Shown here in pieces: positions 22,420 to 32,268 of a stretch of 64,000 nucleotides of DNA (the stretch's first letter is position 1; every line of letters begins with the position of its first letter). Origin of the DNA: Delphinus delphis. Its lineage: Eukaryota; Chordata; Mammalia; Artiodactyla; Delphinidae. Both the position numbers and the translations under genes were made by a program. Where the stretch lies: positions 106,638,400 to 106,702,399 of the forward strand of contig NC_082690.1 in NCBI RefSeq assembly GCF_949987515.2, read 5' to 3'. Under the pieces are notes generated by a model, which was given only the letters and a program-made list of their open reading frames with translations, made no database searches and was not told the DNA's origin.

Positions 22420-22920
22420 ATGAGCAAAGGAGAAGCAGAAGCATCTCGGGCCCTCCCGCGCCAGCCGCCTTCTGAGCCACAGCGCGTTCCCCCAGGGCCC
22501 GGGCGGCCGCCGCAGCCCAGCGGCTGAGAGCAGACCTGCTCGGGTGGGGGCCCGGCCCAGCCCCCTACCCACCTATCATCCGCCATCACGACGGCGTCGA
22601 ACATGTCCTGACTCCCGGCCATGGCGGCAGCCGGCCCGCCCCCAACCCCCGCCCCTCGAGCTCCGGTGCCAAGCGCTGCGGCCGCAGACCCACGAGCCTA
22701 GCGCACAGACGCACCGCTTCTGAGGAGGCGAAGTCCACTTCCGGGGGCGGCCGCGCGGCGCAGGCCGGGTAAGGACGGCACGCGGGAGGGCTCAGCACGC
22801 GCCGGCGCGGGGCCAAGCCGCGTGCGCGGCGGCGGCGCTGGGCGGGGCTGGGTCGGGACGCGGCCCCGCCCCGACGCCTCTTCGCCTCGCTCCGCGGCTC
22901 CCGCCAGGGGTCAGCTGCTA
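22420..22920. promoter_or_regulatory. LTO1: CpG-island promoter of LTO1
   Basis: Dense CG dinucleotides around the LTO1 start codon, no TATA box upstream of it on the minus strand. An ETS/GABPA-type site, cacttccgg, lies at 22736-22744, about 115 bp upstream of the ATG. This is a typical housekeeping promoter. Approximate limits. Confidence 0.8.
22573..22622 (-). CDS. LTO1: LTO1, exon 1 (start; gene overview)
   Basis: LTO1 (formerly ORAOV1) works with YAE1 as an adaptor that brings the ribosome-recycling ATPase ABCE1 to the cytosolic iron-sulphur targeting complex. The coding sequence is complement(16533..16601, 16881..16998, 19936..20006, 21094..21199, 22573..22622), 414 bp or 137 codons plus stop, the same length as the human protein. 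Exon 1 gives MAGSQDMFDAVVMADD and two bases of Arg17; human reads MAGSQDIFDAIVMADE. All four introns are GT/AG and phases agree, so the gene looks intact. It is the only in-frame ATG upstream. Head-to-tail with FGF19 and convergent with CCND1. Confidence 0.97.
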
Positions 22921-23560
22921 CCCGCCTGGAGCGTCCACCTGGTTGCGGGGGTGGGGGTTGGGGGTGGGGGGGTGACCCGTGACCTCACCGTCAAGAAACC
23001 AGGCAGATGCAACCGAACTGCCAAAAGCGGCTTGGAAGGAATCAGGGAAAAAAAATGGAAAAGTTACCAAAGAACCAGCGCCTCCGGAGGCTCTGCCAGT
23101 GGGGTTTTGGGGGGAAAAGTTCCAGGAAGGGCAATTCCCGGGGTGGAGGCACGACCCAGAGGAGAGTGGCCCGGTCGCCCACCGACCCCGACCCAAAGCC
23201 AGGGGCCACCCTCCGGGACGACGTCAGACTTGAGACCCCGCCTGCAATGCCATTAAATCCATGTTAACAGTAATCCAGGGACTGCAGGCCTTTGTCCAAG
23301 AAACGCAGGGCTGATCCGACCCCAGGGAAAGTGAAACGGCAGCAGGTGACAGGGAAACAGCCTGGTCGTCTTAACACTCGCTGGGAAAGGCATTATACAT
23401 GTTGAAACTTGATTGAAACTCTATAGTTTTTTGAAAACTGGAAATAAAAGTTTTTGTGTTTTTATTCTTGCAGTTGTTTGATTGTAAAGCAAAAGCAGAG
23501 TAATTCATAATTCACGTAGCGAGTCAAGAATCGGCACAGAAGGGTTTATGATTAAGAGCC
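22921..23560. other. Upstream of LTO1, no gene recognised
   Basis: GC-rich flank with a G-rich run at 22938-22973 (ggggttgggggtgggggggt) that could form a G-quadruplex, then ordinary sequence. Open frames here are CpG-island shadows. Confidence 0.5.
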
Positions 23561-23679
23561 ACCTGTGCCCTCACTCCAGCTGGAGGCATCCCTGCCTCTT
23601 GAAAAAATAGCTTCTAGCTTGTCATTGACCATTTGTCATTGCCATGACAGATACTTCCTGAACACGATTTTTGAAAGGT

Positions 23680-24590
23680 ACTTCAAACTACCAGGCACAA
23701 TAGAACATAGATATGAAATACCAAAAGAATTCCCATTAAAATCGGGAGTAAAACGAGAGCGCCTTTATCACGTGCCCATTGAACACATTTAGGAGATCTA
23801 ACCAACACGATAAAATTGAGCAAAAAGTCTATCAAAAAAAAAAAAAAAACCAACAAACTACTGTTATTTGTAGGTGTGATGGTCCATCTAGAAATCCCCG
23901 AATAAGCATTTAAGACACTCTCAGAATTCGTAATAGAGTTCAGCAAGTAGCTATATACATGGAGAATCGCCAAAAAAAAATCACTTGCTTTCTATTATTC
24001 TAACACTAATTGGTAGTAGCCTGAGCAGGGATGACTGGGGAAATCCACTATACCAAGGTCACAGTAAACTTCTTAGAAATAACAAGATTTGAGCAGGACC
24101 TATACAAAGAAAACTACAGCTATGCCACCCCCCTGGATGGGAAGAAATGCAATACCAATCAGTTTCCACATCATCTGGGGAGAATGTGTCAAATTCTAAA
24201 TTTCATCTGGATGAATAAATTGATAAGAATAACTAAGATGTTTTTGAAAGAGAGAATGATATGGAGGACTTGCCGTACCAGGTTTGAAAAGATAGAAGTC
24301 TCCATAAAAATATTGTAGCATGTTGGTTCAAGAACAGACAGATGAATGAAATAAAGATGGAATGGCCTGGAAGGAAACTCTAGGAAATGTGAAACCTTTC
24401 CACATGATAAAAAGCACCACAAATGAATGAGGAAAGGGGATATGCATCAATCACTAAAATGGGAAAATTTGTGGTTTGGGAAAAGTCAAGTTCCATTTAT
24501 ATCTCATACCATTCATCAAAATAGTTCCAAATGAATTAAAGACTTTTTTAAAAAGACATTTAAAAATTTAGATGGAACATTCAGGTAAGC
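23680..24590 (+). mobile_element. Old L1 (L1M) ORF2 remnant, part 1
   Basis: AT-rich block that follows the C-terminal ORF2 region of an old L1: 'agttcagcaagtagctatat', 'cttagaaataacaagatttg', 'gaaaactacagctatgccac', 'aattctaaatttcatctgga' and 'ctcataccattcatcaaaat'. Reading frames are broken many times. The 95-codon frame at 24031-24318 is a shard of this, not a gene. Confidence 0.65.
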
Positions 24591-24607
24591 GTGGAGATGC
24601 ATTTTTT

Positions 24608-24773
24608 AAAAAATATTTATTTATTTATTTGGTTGTGCCGGGTCTTAGTTGCAGCAGGTGGGCTCCTTAGTTGTGGCAGGCATGTGGGATCTAGTTCCCT
24701 GACCAGGGACCAAACCTGGGCCCCCTACATTGGGGGCACGGAGCCTTATCCACTGCACCACCAGGGAAGTCCC
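24608..24773 (-). mobile_element. CHR-2-type SINE, minus
   Basis: Short CHR SINE in reverse, ending 'gcaccaccagggaagtccc'. Target duplication tggagatgcattttt at 24592-24606 and 24774-24788. It splits the old L1. Confidence 0.9.
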
Positions 24774-25526
24774 TGGAGATGCATTTTTAACACATGAAAA
24801 GCCACGGAGGACATCACGAAGGAAAAACCAATGCAAATGTGGTAATGAACAAAATTAAAAACTAAAGAACAATCTGGGGATATATTGGTCATAAATTTTA
24901 TAACTAAAGGAATAATATTTCTGGTTTATAAAGAACTTATTCAAATGCATAAGAAATAAATGCATCTTAACGGGAAAAAATGGGCCAAGGACTTGAATAT
25001 ATAATTCACAGAAAAGAACAACAGCTGACTGGCAAACAAAAGTATAGCAAAGACAGACTTACTAGTAGTAAAAGAATGAGAATCAAAAGAAAAAGTTGAA
25101 TTTTTTACCTTCTTAAAATTGTAAAAAAAAAAAAAAATCATCTTTTTTAGAATGAAGATACTCTCAATGCCCATGGATGACTAAGTTAAAGCTACCTTTT
25201 GGTCCAGTAGTTTGAAAAGATAGGAAGGGCATTTAAAATGTTTTTTACCCTTCCACCTACTAATTTCACTTCTAGAACTTCAGCTCAAGGAAATAAACAG
25301 AGAAAAGTGAAAATTTTTTGTACAACGCTGTCCATTGCAGCATGATAGCATGATCTGTAAAAGCCAGAAAGAGAAACCAGCTTATGATGACAAAAGGGAG
25401 GATGATGATACGTATATGGTAGGATATTCACACGGAAGACTCTTAAGCAACCACCAAAAATAATATTTGAAACAAGAGTAATGTCACAGAGAATGCTCGT
25501 GATGTTTAAGGAAAGAGAAAAAAACC
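24774..25526 (+). mobile_element. Old L1 (L1M) ORF2 remnant, part 2
   Basis: Continuation past the SINE: 'aaatgggccaaggacttgaa', 'tcacagaaaagaacaacagc' and 'ctaatttcacttctagaact' match the end of L1 ORF2 in order. Confidence 0.55.
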
Positions 25527-25610
25527 CTAGTACCCCTGAAACTAACACGATACTGTAAATCAACGATACTTCAATAAAAAAATTAAACTTAAAAAATAGA
25601 AACAAAAGGG
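25527..25610 (+). mobile_element. L1 3' end fragment
   Basis: 'cccctgaaactaacacgata' then 'ctgtaaatcaacgatacttc' and 'aataaaaaaatt' is the terminal part of the artiodactyl L1 3' UTR. Confidence 0.7.
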
Positions 25611-25624
25611 GAAAAAAAGAAAAA

Positions 25625-25835
25625 ACTCTACATATACTCCAATTCCATCGACATTAAACACTTATGCTTTTAAAAAGACTAAAGTAAGCACACCAAAATG
25701 TTAACGGTGATTATATCTAGATTTTGAAATTACGGTAATTTTTAAATTTCCTTTTATTCTTTTCTAAGTACTCCATGTTCGCACAGTGAACACGAGTGAC
25801 TTCTATAAGAATAAAAGCGTTCAAAAAATATATTT
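25625..25835 (+). mobile_element. Old L1M 3' UTR remnant
   Basis: 'accaaaatgttaacggtgat', 'tttccttttattcttttcta' and 'cacagtgaacacgagtgac' resemble the old L1M 3' UTR. Confidence 0.5.
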
Positions 25836-25982
25836 TGGGAAGATGAAATGAAATAGACTTTGTATTATTTGTCCTTTAAATGTCTTTTCATTTTTAGCTT
25901 TTTTTTTTTTTTTTTCCCGTAAGCAAATGAAATCACAAGACATTTGGGATGTAGGAAAAAGAGCAAAACAAGAAAGCAAACA

Positions 25983-26208
25983 GGGCTTGCCTGGTGGCGC
26001 AGTGGTTTGAGAGTACGCCTGCCGATGCAGGGGACGCGGGTTCGTGCCCCGGTCCGGGAAGATCCCACATGCCGCAGAGCGGCTGGGCCCGTGAGCCATG
26101 GCCGCTGAGCCTGCGCGTCCGCGTCCGGAGCCTGTGCTCCGCAAAGGGAGAGGCCACAGCAGTGAGAGGCCTGCGTACCGCAAAAATAATAATAATAATA
26201 AATAAAAA
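25983..26208 (+). mobile_element. CHR tRNA-derived SINE
   Basis: Full copy, 'gggcttgcctggtggcgcag' to 'gagaggcctgcgtaccgc', with an (AAT)n-rich tail. Confidence 0.95.
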
Positions 26209-26573
26209 GTAGGCAGGAAAAATCTGAATTAAACTCTCTCCTTGTTATGTTAGTTTTTGAGAAAACGTTGTGATATTTCCTTGTGTTTATCTTAGGAACT
26301 GAAATTTCTCCACCTAATTGAATGGAATAAGAAATGATTTGGATGGGTTCAATGAAGACTATCTAAAAAGGTTTTCAAAGGTATAGAGCTTTCTAAGCTT
26401 CCATTTTTAGTTCCCTCCAAAAGCTGCCTTGACTGCACTTATTCTAGTGGTTTCAAAACACTAATATTAAATACTTAATTTATAACAAAAGATATAAAGG
26501 AGATGGTATAACCAACTCCCAGGGATCTACCATATTAACAAATAAAACACACTTTAAAAAATAGAAATGTTTT

Positions 26574-26926
26574 GGGCTTCCCTGGTGGCACAGTGGTTAA
26601 GAATCCGCCTGCCAATGCAGGGGACACGGGTTCGAGCCCTGGTCCCGGAAGATCCCACATGCCGCGGTGCAACTAAGCCCGTGCGCCACAACTACTGAGT
26701 CTGAGCTCTAGATCCCACGAGCCACAACTACTGAGCCCACGCACCACAGCTACTGAAGCCTGTGCGCCTAGAGCCCGTGCTCTGCAACAAGAGAAGCCAT
26801 CGCAATGAGAAGCCCGCACACCGCAACGAAGAGTAGCCCCCGCTCACCGAAACTAGAGAAAGCCCGCGCACAGCAACGAAGACCCAACACAGCCAAAAAT
26901 AAATAAATAAATTTATATTAAAAAAA
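26574..26926 (+). mobile_element. CHR SINE, long form
   Basis: Head 'gggcttccctggtggcacag', several 'cacaactactgagcc'-type units, tail 'gacccaacacagccaaaaat'. Preceded by tttaaaaaatagaaatgttt (26553-26572), which recurs at 27314-27333. Confidence 0.95.
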
Positions 26927-27189
26927 TATGCTTGCAGGTTTCTTCTTCAACCAACATAGGAGCAAATGACGCATTTTTTTTTAAACTTGCTTTTTTTGTC
27001 CTAATAAAATGGATGTGTTTCCAGGTTAACCACTGTACAGCTATAAATCAATTTTTGTTTGGTTAGTTTTGGAGGCTGCCTAGTATTTTATGTGAATATA
27101 AAATTTTAAAAAATCAATTCCAGTAAGTCAGCACTTTCCAGTAAGCTTTGATGAAGTTTGTTTTTCATTTTAGTTATATCCACCTGGGT

Positions 27190-27485
27190 CTCTTTGAACT
27201 TGAACAAGAATATGCAAACGTTTCTATTTTTAAAAATATTTTATTGAAGTATAGTTGATTTACAATATTGTGTTAATTTGGACCCAACACAGCCCAAAAG
27301 TAATTAATTAATTTTTAAAAAATAGAAATGTTTTTAATGGAGAAGAATATGAAAAATATATATATGTATAACTGAGTCACTTTGCTGTACAGAAGAAATT
27401 AACACAATATTGTAAATCAACTATACTTCAATACATTTTTTTAAAAAATAGAAATATTTGCATATTCTTGTTCAAGTTCAAAGAG
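27190..27485. repeat. Inverted repeat of L1 3'-end and flanking DNA
   Basis: Arms 27190-27279 and 27396-27485 are near-perfect reverse complements, about 90 bp each, with a 116-bp loop. The inner part of each arm is L1 3' end ('ttgaagtatagttgattt'); the outer part ('ctttgaacttgaacaagaat') is not L1. The loop holds a SINE tail fragment ('gacccaacacagcc') and L1 3' UTR. Confidence 0.85.
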
Positions 27486-27503
27486 AACTGGGTGGGGCGG
27501 TGG

Positions 27504-27795
27504 GGCTTCCCTGGTGGCTCAGTGGTTGAGAATCCGTCTGCCAATGCAGGGGACACGGGTTCGAGCCCTGGTCTGGGAAGATCCCACATGCCTCGGAGCA
27601 ACTAGGCCCGTGAGCCACAACTACTGAGCCTGCGCCTCTGGAGCCTGTGCTCCGCAATAAGAGAGGCCGCGTTAGTGAGAGGCCCGTGCACCGCGATGAA
27701 GAGTGGCCCCCGCTCGCCGCAACTAGAGAAAGCCCTCGCACAGAAACGAAGACCCAACACAGCCAAAAATAAATAGATTAATTAATTTAAAAAAA
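27504..27795 (+). mobile_element. CHR SINE, long form
   Basis: 'gggcttccctggtggctcag' through 'gacccaacacagccaaaaat' and an A-rich tail. Flanked by aaagagaac at 27481 and 27796. Confidence 0.9.
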
Positions 27796-27804
27796 AAGAG
27801 AACC

Positions 27805-27848
27805 ATTGGCAGACGGATTCTTAACCACTGCGCCACCAGGGAAGTCCC
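27805..27848 (-). mobile_element. CHR SINE head fragment, minus
   Basis: Only the tRNA-like head remains, 'ggattcttaaccactgcgcc' then 'accagggaagtccc' on the plus strand. Confidence 0.85.
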
Positions 27849-27899
27849 CTGCAAGCATACTGACTGGTTTTATTATACGTTCAAAACTAATCTGCAGGA

Positions 27900-28054
27900 G
27901 GGACTTCCCTGGTGGTCCAGTGGTTAGGACTCTGTACTTCCACTGCAGGGGGCACAGGTTGGATCCCTGATCGGAGAACTAAGATCCTGCATGCCTCGCC
28001 GGGGCAAAAAATAAGTAAAGAAAATAAATTAAGAACTACTTTAAAAAATAATAA
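27900..28054 (+). mobile_element. CHR-2-type SINE
   Basis: 'gggacttccctggtggtcca' to 'gcctcgccggggcaaaaaat', with a perfect target duplication taatctgcagga at 27888-27899 and 28055-28066. Confidence 0.95.
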
Positions 28055-28066
28055 TAATCTGCAGGA

Positions 28067-29224
28067 ACAGGGTCCCTTTCCTAGTGTAGATTAACTCTAT
28101 CCAAGTCCTAGAGTTACAGAGCCCCTCTCTGGGGGATAGGGTTGATGAGGTTATAAATAATCTTTATTTTCTCCTTTATATTTTTTATGAGGTTTTTTTT
28201 TTTTTATCACAGAGTAATATCGCTTTTCATAATCAAGGGAAAAAAAGGATTTCAGTTTCTTAAAAGGAAGTCATTAAATGACAACTCACTTCCAGGAAAC
28301 AAACCTGCGTCTTGTTCTCTATCCATCATCCATAAGTGAAAACACAGTTGGAAAAAGAGGAGTGCTTCAGGCTTTCATCCAAGTTTGACCCCCTGGGGCA
28401 GGGGGCAGAGAATCCAAGGGTTGAGTCCCTTGCAGGCTTTCTGTTGGATTCTCTTCTGCTCCTTCCCTGCAGGAGGCGCTCTGGAGCCTGCCTGCAAGGG
28501 CCATTTTCCACCTGCCTCCCCAGGAACCCTCAGCAGCCACAAAGCAGAAGACCTGGGGTAGGGGTGGGGGCCTGAGCTGTGACCAGTGCCCATGAGCAGG
28601 GGTCCTCTGAACACCCTCTTGCTACAGAAGGGCCCTGGCCAGCAGGGGTGAGCCTCTGCGCAGGGCGGGGAGCAGGGACCCCTGGGTGGCTGAATGGCAT
28701 AGGCCAGTGCTGTGCAGGACAAGCTCTGAGATGCGGGCCATACTGTGTGACCCCAGCCCCCCAGCTCCTAATCACCCATCTTTCTGGCTCGGCTCTAGGA
28801 TCCACAGGGACAGAGCCATCGCTTCCCAATGCAAGAAGGAGAAACAGTGGTGGCCGCCACTTCCTTTCTTGAAAGGAGAGTCCTCCGAGCAGGCAGGGCC
28901 AGACTCCCTGCCTCCTTAAACCCCGGGCCAGTCTCCGGGGAGTCACATGCTGATAGAGAAGCAGAGAGATTTGAGGCAAGTAGCACAAAGATGCGGCAAC
29001 AAGCCCTCCAGCGAGGGGGGCGCGGAAGTCTAAGAGGAGACTTACTTTCCACTCTTAACCCTTGCGTTAGTCAGGCTGGGCTAGGCTGGGCTGCGCAAAC
29101 AAAGAAACCCACTTACGCAGACTCCAGTATGGGCCAGGCAGCGGTTTCTCCGAAACCGTGATGTTCAAAGTAAGTAAAGTTTGAAAAGACAATATGAATG
29201 TTTGGGTGTTAGCAGATACCAAAA
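28067..29224. other. Intergenic, nothing recognised
   Basis: An AT-rich start (28140-28260) gives way to GC-rich sequence. No conserved coding sequence seen on either strand. Confidence 0.45.
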
Positions 29225-29295
29225 CTGCAGAGCTTACTTTGCACAGGGTCTAGTACAGAGTAGATGCCCAACAGATGGCTGTTGAATAAATAAGT
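29225..29295 (+). repeat. MIR SINE 3' fragment
   Basis: 'gcacagggtctagtacagag' then 'atggctgttgaataaata' is the MIR tail. Confidence 0.6.
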
Positions 29296-29639
29296 GAGAG
29301 GACGCGGGCGGCTGAGAGGTAACCCCCCGCCCCCAGCTTTGGAGGGTGGAGGGGCCAGAGGCCACCATGGCTGTGTTTGTCCATGGCCTGCAGGGTCATC
29401 CCGAAAGAGAGAAAGGGTTTTCTTTATCAGAGCTCAAAGGTCTTTTACCAGGATGGGAGCCAGCCCTTCAGAGCTATACTACACCTGTGGCTGAGGAAGT
29501 AGAGCCCCAGACCAAGCCATGACCGGTCCAGGCCTGGCATGGTCTTCCAGAGAGCGAGAGGTCCTGCCGAGGCCACGTGATGGGCGAAGGCACAAGCCAG
29601 CTCTGCTCCGTCCCCTAGCGTAGGGGGCGTGTAAGACTC

Positions 29640-29955
29640 ATGACCACCCCCTCATTTGTAGAGACGTGGATGGATCTAGAGATTGTCATACAGAGTGAAA
29701 TAAGTCAGAAAGAGAAAAACAAATATCGTATATTAATGCATATATGTGGAACCTAGAAAAATGGTACAGATGAACCGGTTTGCAGGGCAGAAATAGAGAC
29801 ACAGATGTAGAGAACAAACGTATGGACACCAAGGGGGGAAGGGGGGGTGAATTGGGAGATTGGGATTGACATATATACACTAATATGTATAAAATAGATA
29901 ACTAATAAGAACCTGCTGTATAAAAAATAAATAAAATTCAAAAAAAAGAAAAAGA
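29640..29955 (+). mobile_element. Young L1 3' end (truncated)
   Basis: 5'-truncated L1: 'gacgtggatggatctagaga', 'aagtcagaaagagaaaaaca', 'aaccggtttgcagggcagaa', 'tggacaccaaggggggaagg', 'gaacctgctgtataaaaaat' and an A-tail. Little divergence suggests a fairly recent insertion. Confidence 0.9.
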
Positions 29956-30329
29956 TACATGACACCCCTGTGGAGGCTCTCGAAGGTCTCCACAGGGCTG
30001 ACACCCCTTCCTTTCTTCAAAGGGGCCTCAGCTCTGAGCCTCCAGTGTCTGCCTCCAAGGGCTGTGGTCCCCCCTGGCTGGGGACCCCTCTCTGGACTTT
30101 TCCTCTACTGTGCCAGCAGCCCTTCCCCCTCCACGCACCGCCCCCCATTCCTCCCCAGCTGGAGGGCGGCATCCGGAAGAACCCCAGTCAGGCCCAGAGT
30201 GCGGTCTTGGGCAACAAAAGGTGGGCAGTCCCCTCAACAGCCTTCCCTTCCCTCCTTTGCTTGGTGGCTGGTTCTGGTCCAGGAAACCAGCTTTTGCGGC
30301 ATCTGAAATTCGGTCTCACCCACTGGGCA

Positions 30330-30445
30330 TTAGTGGAATTCCCCTGGCCATGCCTCAGTTTGCCCATCTGTAAAATGGGAGGAATACTGATACCCACCTC
30401 GCAGGTTGATGAGAAGATGAGTATCTGGCACGCGGGCAATAGAAT
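30330..30445 (+). repeat. MIR SINE
   Basis: 'catgcctcagtttgcccatc' and 'tgtaaaatgggaggaatact' are MIR core. Confidence 0.75.
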
Positions 30446-30499
30446 AAATTCATAAATATTATAAATATAATACGTTTAAAATGTCGGGCTGCAGAAGGG

Positions 30500-30860
30500 A
30501 TGGAGCCTTCCTCTCCTTTCGCACTCTCCCCGGGTCCACGATCCGAGGTTCTCCCGCCTCCCACGGGGGTTGTCTGCGAAAGAGATGGGCGGGCGGCGGC
30601 TGATCAACCAACCACAGGATGAGACAGAGGATGGGCGCACGGGAGCCCCGTACACGCTCCTCCAGGTCTCGAGCCCGCGCGGGGCAATTCGCACACCCGC
30701 CACCGGGGGGCGCCATTGCGCTTCGGACCAGCTCCCGCCCCACTCGGGCCGCCGCCGCCCCGCAACCAGGGCTCAGGCACCCCCTCCTCTCTGCCCTCCT
30801 ACGAGTTCTGGAACATTCTTCTCCGGAGCTTACATTTCCCCAGCCGGGACACCATAACAA
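30500..30860. promoter_or_regulatory. Isolated CpG-rich patch with CTCF-like site
   Basis: CG-dense sequence far from any gene start recognised here. It contains ccaccggggggcgc at 30700-30713, one mismatch from the CTCF core ccaccagggggcgc. Could be an unannotated promoter, enhancer or CTCF site; no transcript evidence in sequence alone. Confidence 0.4.
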
Positions 30861-30915
30861 CGATAAGGACCCACTGTGTGTCAGAGCCTCTTCGTAGGTC
30901 ATCACCGTCATTCTT

Positions 30916-31103
30916 TTTTTTTTTTTTTTTTTGCGGTACGCGGGCCTCTCACTGCTGTGGCCCCTCCCACTGCGGAGCTCAGCCGGCCACGGCTCACGGG
31001 CCCAGCCGCTCCGCGGCATGTGGAACCCTCCCGGACCGGGGCACGAACCCGCGTCCCCTGCATCGGCAGGCGGACTCTCAACCACTGCGCCACCAGGGAA
31101 GCC
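30916..31103 (-). mobile_element. CHR tRNA-derived SINE, minus
   Basis: Starts with a T run and 'gcggtacgcgggcctctcac', ends 'gcgccaccagggaagcc'. Target duplication catcaccgtcattctt (30900-30915) and catcactgtcattctt (31104-31119). Confidence 0.95.
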
Positions 31104-31839
31104 CATCACTGTCATTCTTAAAAGCAGCCTTGGAGATGGACTTTATCAGCATAACTCACAGAGGCTCTGGAAGGGTACGCGGCTTCTAAGAGGCAAATGT
31201 CACAGCCTGTTCTCCGGGTAGACGCCTCTGTTACACCCCGACTCAGCCCCTGCCTACGCATCCCCCACCAGGGACTGATCAGGGACCCTGGGTCCACCGC
31301 CCCTGTCGGCTCGGAGCCCTCAGATCACATATGGGAGAAAATGTGGGCCAAGTGACAGGTTACCCAGTTCTGATGGGAGAAGCGGGGTTACGGAGCCCCA
31401 CCTTCCAGGTCCCCCAGGGGAGCACCCATGCCCTGGAGCTTTGCCCCTACAGGCGGCGTGAGTCTGGGCCCAGCTACCCGCCGAGGTCTCAGACGCCTCA
31501 TGGGGGGCTGGTGTTGGGGTCCAGCTTCAGCAGCAGTCTCTCCACCTGGGGCCCAGGGGCTGTGGGCAGAACAGCTGACAAAGAGGTGACCACCACCAGT
31601 CCTCGTGTTTGGGGAAGCCCGGGCTGGCTGGTGTCTGCCCCGCTGTGGGCGTGGCACCGTCACCACCCGTTCTCAGTCTCCCCTAAAGTAAATTGAGGTC
31701 GGAGGTGCTGATGAGTCTGTGCCCAAGTGTGTGTTAAAATTGCCCCTGGGTAGATACATTGAGAATGCAGTCCGGCAGCCTCTGGAAATGTTTGTAACGT
31801 GCATGCCCTTTCATGCAATTCCACGTGTGTCTGTCCATC

Positions 31840-32268
31840 CGTCGTGGGTTGAATGATGGCCCCAAGAAGATATGTTTAAGTGCTAACCCCAGAACTTGTG
31901 AATGTGACCTTAGTTGGAAAAAGTGTCATTGCAGATATAAGAATCTTGAGGTGAGAACGCCCTGGATTACCCACATGGCCCTAAATGCAATGACAAGTGT
32001 TATATTGTGACACAGAAGAGGAGACACACAGAGGAGAAGATGAGGCAGAGGCTGGAGGGATGCGACCACAAGCCCAGGGACACCTGAAGCCCCCAGAAGC
32101 TGGAAGAAGCAAGAAGGATCCTCCCCCAGAGCTCAGGAGGAAGGGGGGCCCTGCCGGCACCTTGATCTCAGACCTCTGGCCTCCAGAACTGGGAGAGGAC
32201 AAATCTGTATTGTTTTAGTCTCCCGGCTTGTGGTCATTTGTTACGGCAGCTCTAGGACATGAACACAG
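31840..32268 (+). mobile_element. MLT1-type LTR (ERVL-MaLR)
   Basis: 'gtgggttgaatgatggcccc', 'aagatatgtttaagtgctaa', 'gtgaatgtgaccttagttgg', 'cctccagaactgggagagga' and 'ttgttacggcagctctagga' follow the MLT1 consensus. Confidence 0.85.

Larger units (their letters stand above)
21200..22572 (-). other. LTO1: LTO1 intron 1
   Basis: 1.4-kb first intron. It holds two MIRs and one MER5A-like element; its distal end merges into the promoter CpG island. Confidence 0.9.

Noticed and set aside
22822..23256. 144-codon plus frame divergent from LTO1
   Set aside because: CpG-island composition; no conserved sequence. A divergent non-coding transcript is possible but not supported by sequence alone.
24031..24318. 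95-codon plus open frame in AT-rich DNA
   Set aside because: It lies inside a decayed L1 ORF2 and is a shard of it.
27504..27560. tRNA gene candidates in SINE heads (A/B-box-like 'tggtggcgcagtgg' and 'ggttcgagccc')
   Set aside because: They are the tRNA-derived heads of SINEs followed by SINE bodies and A-tails, not free tRNA genes.
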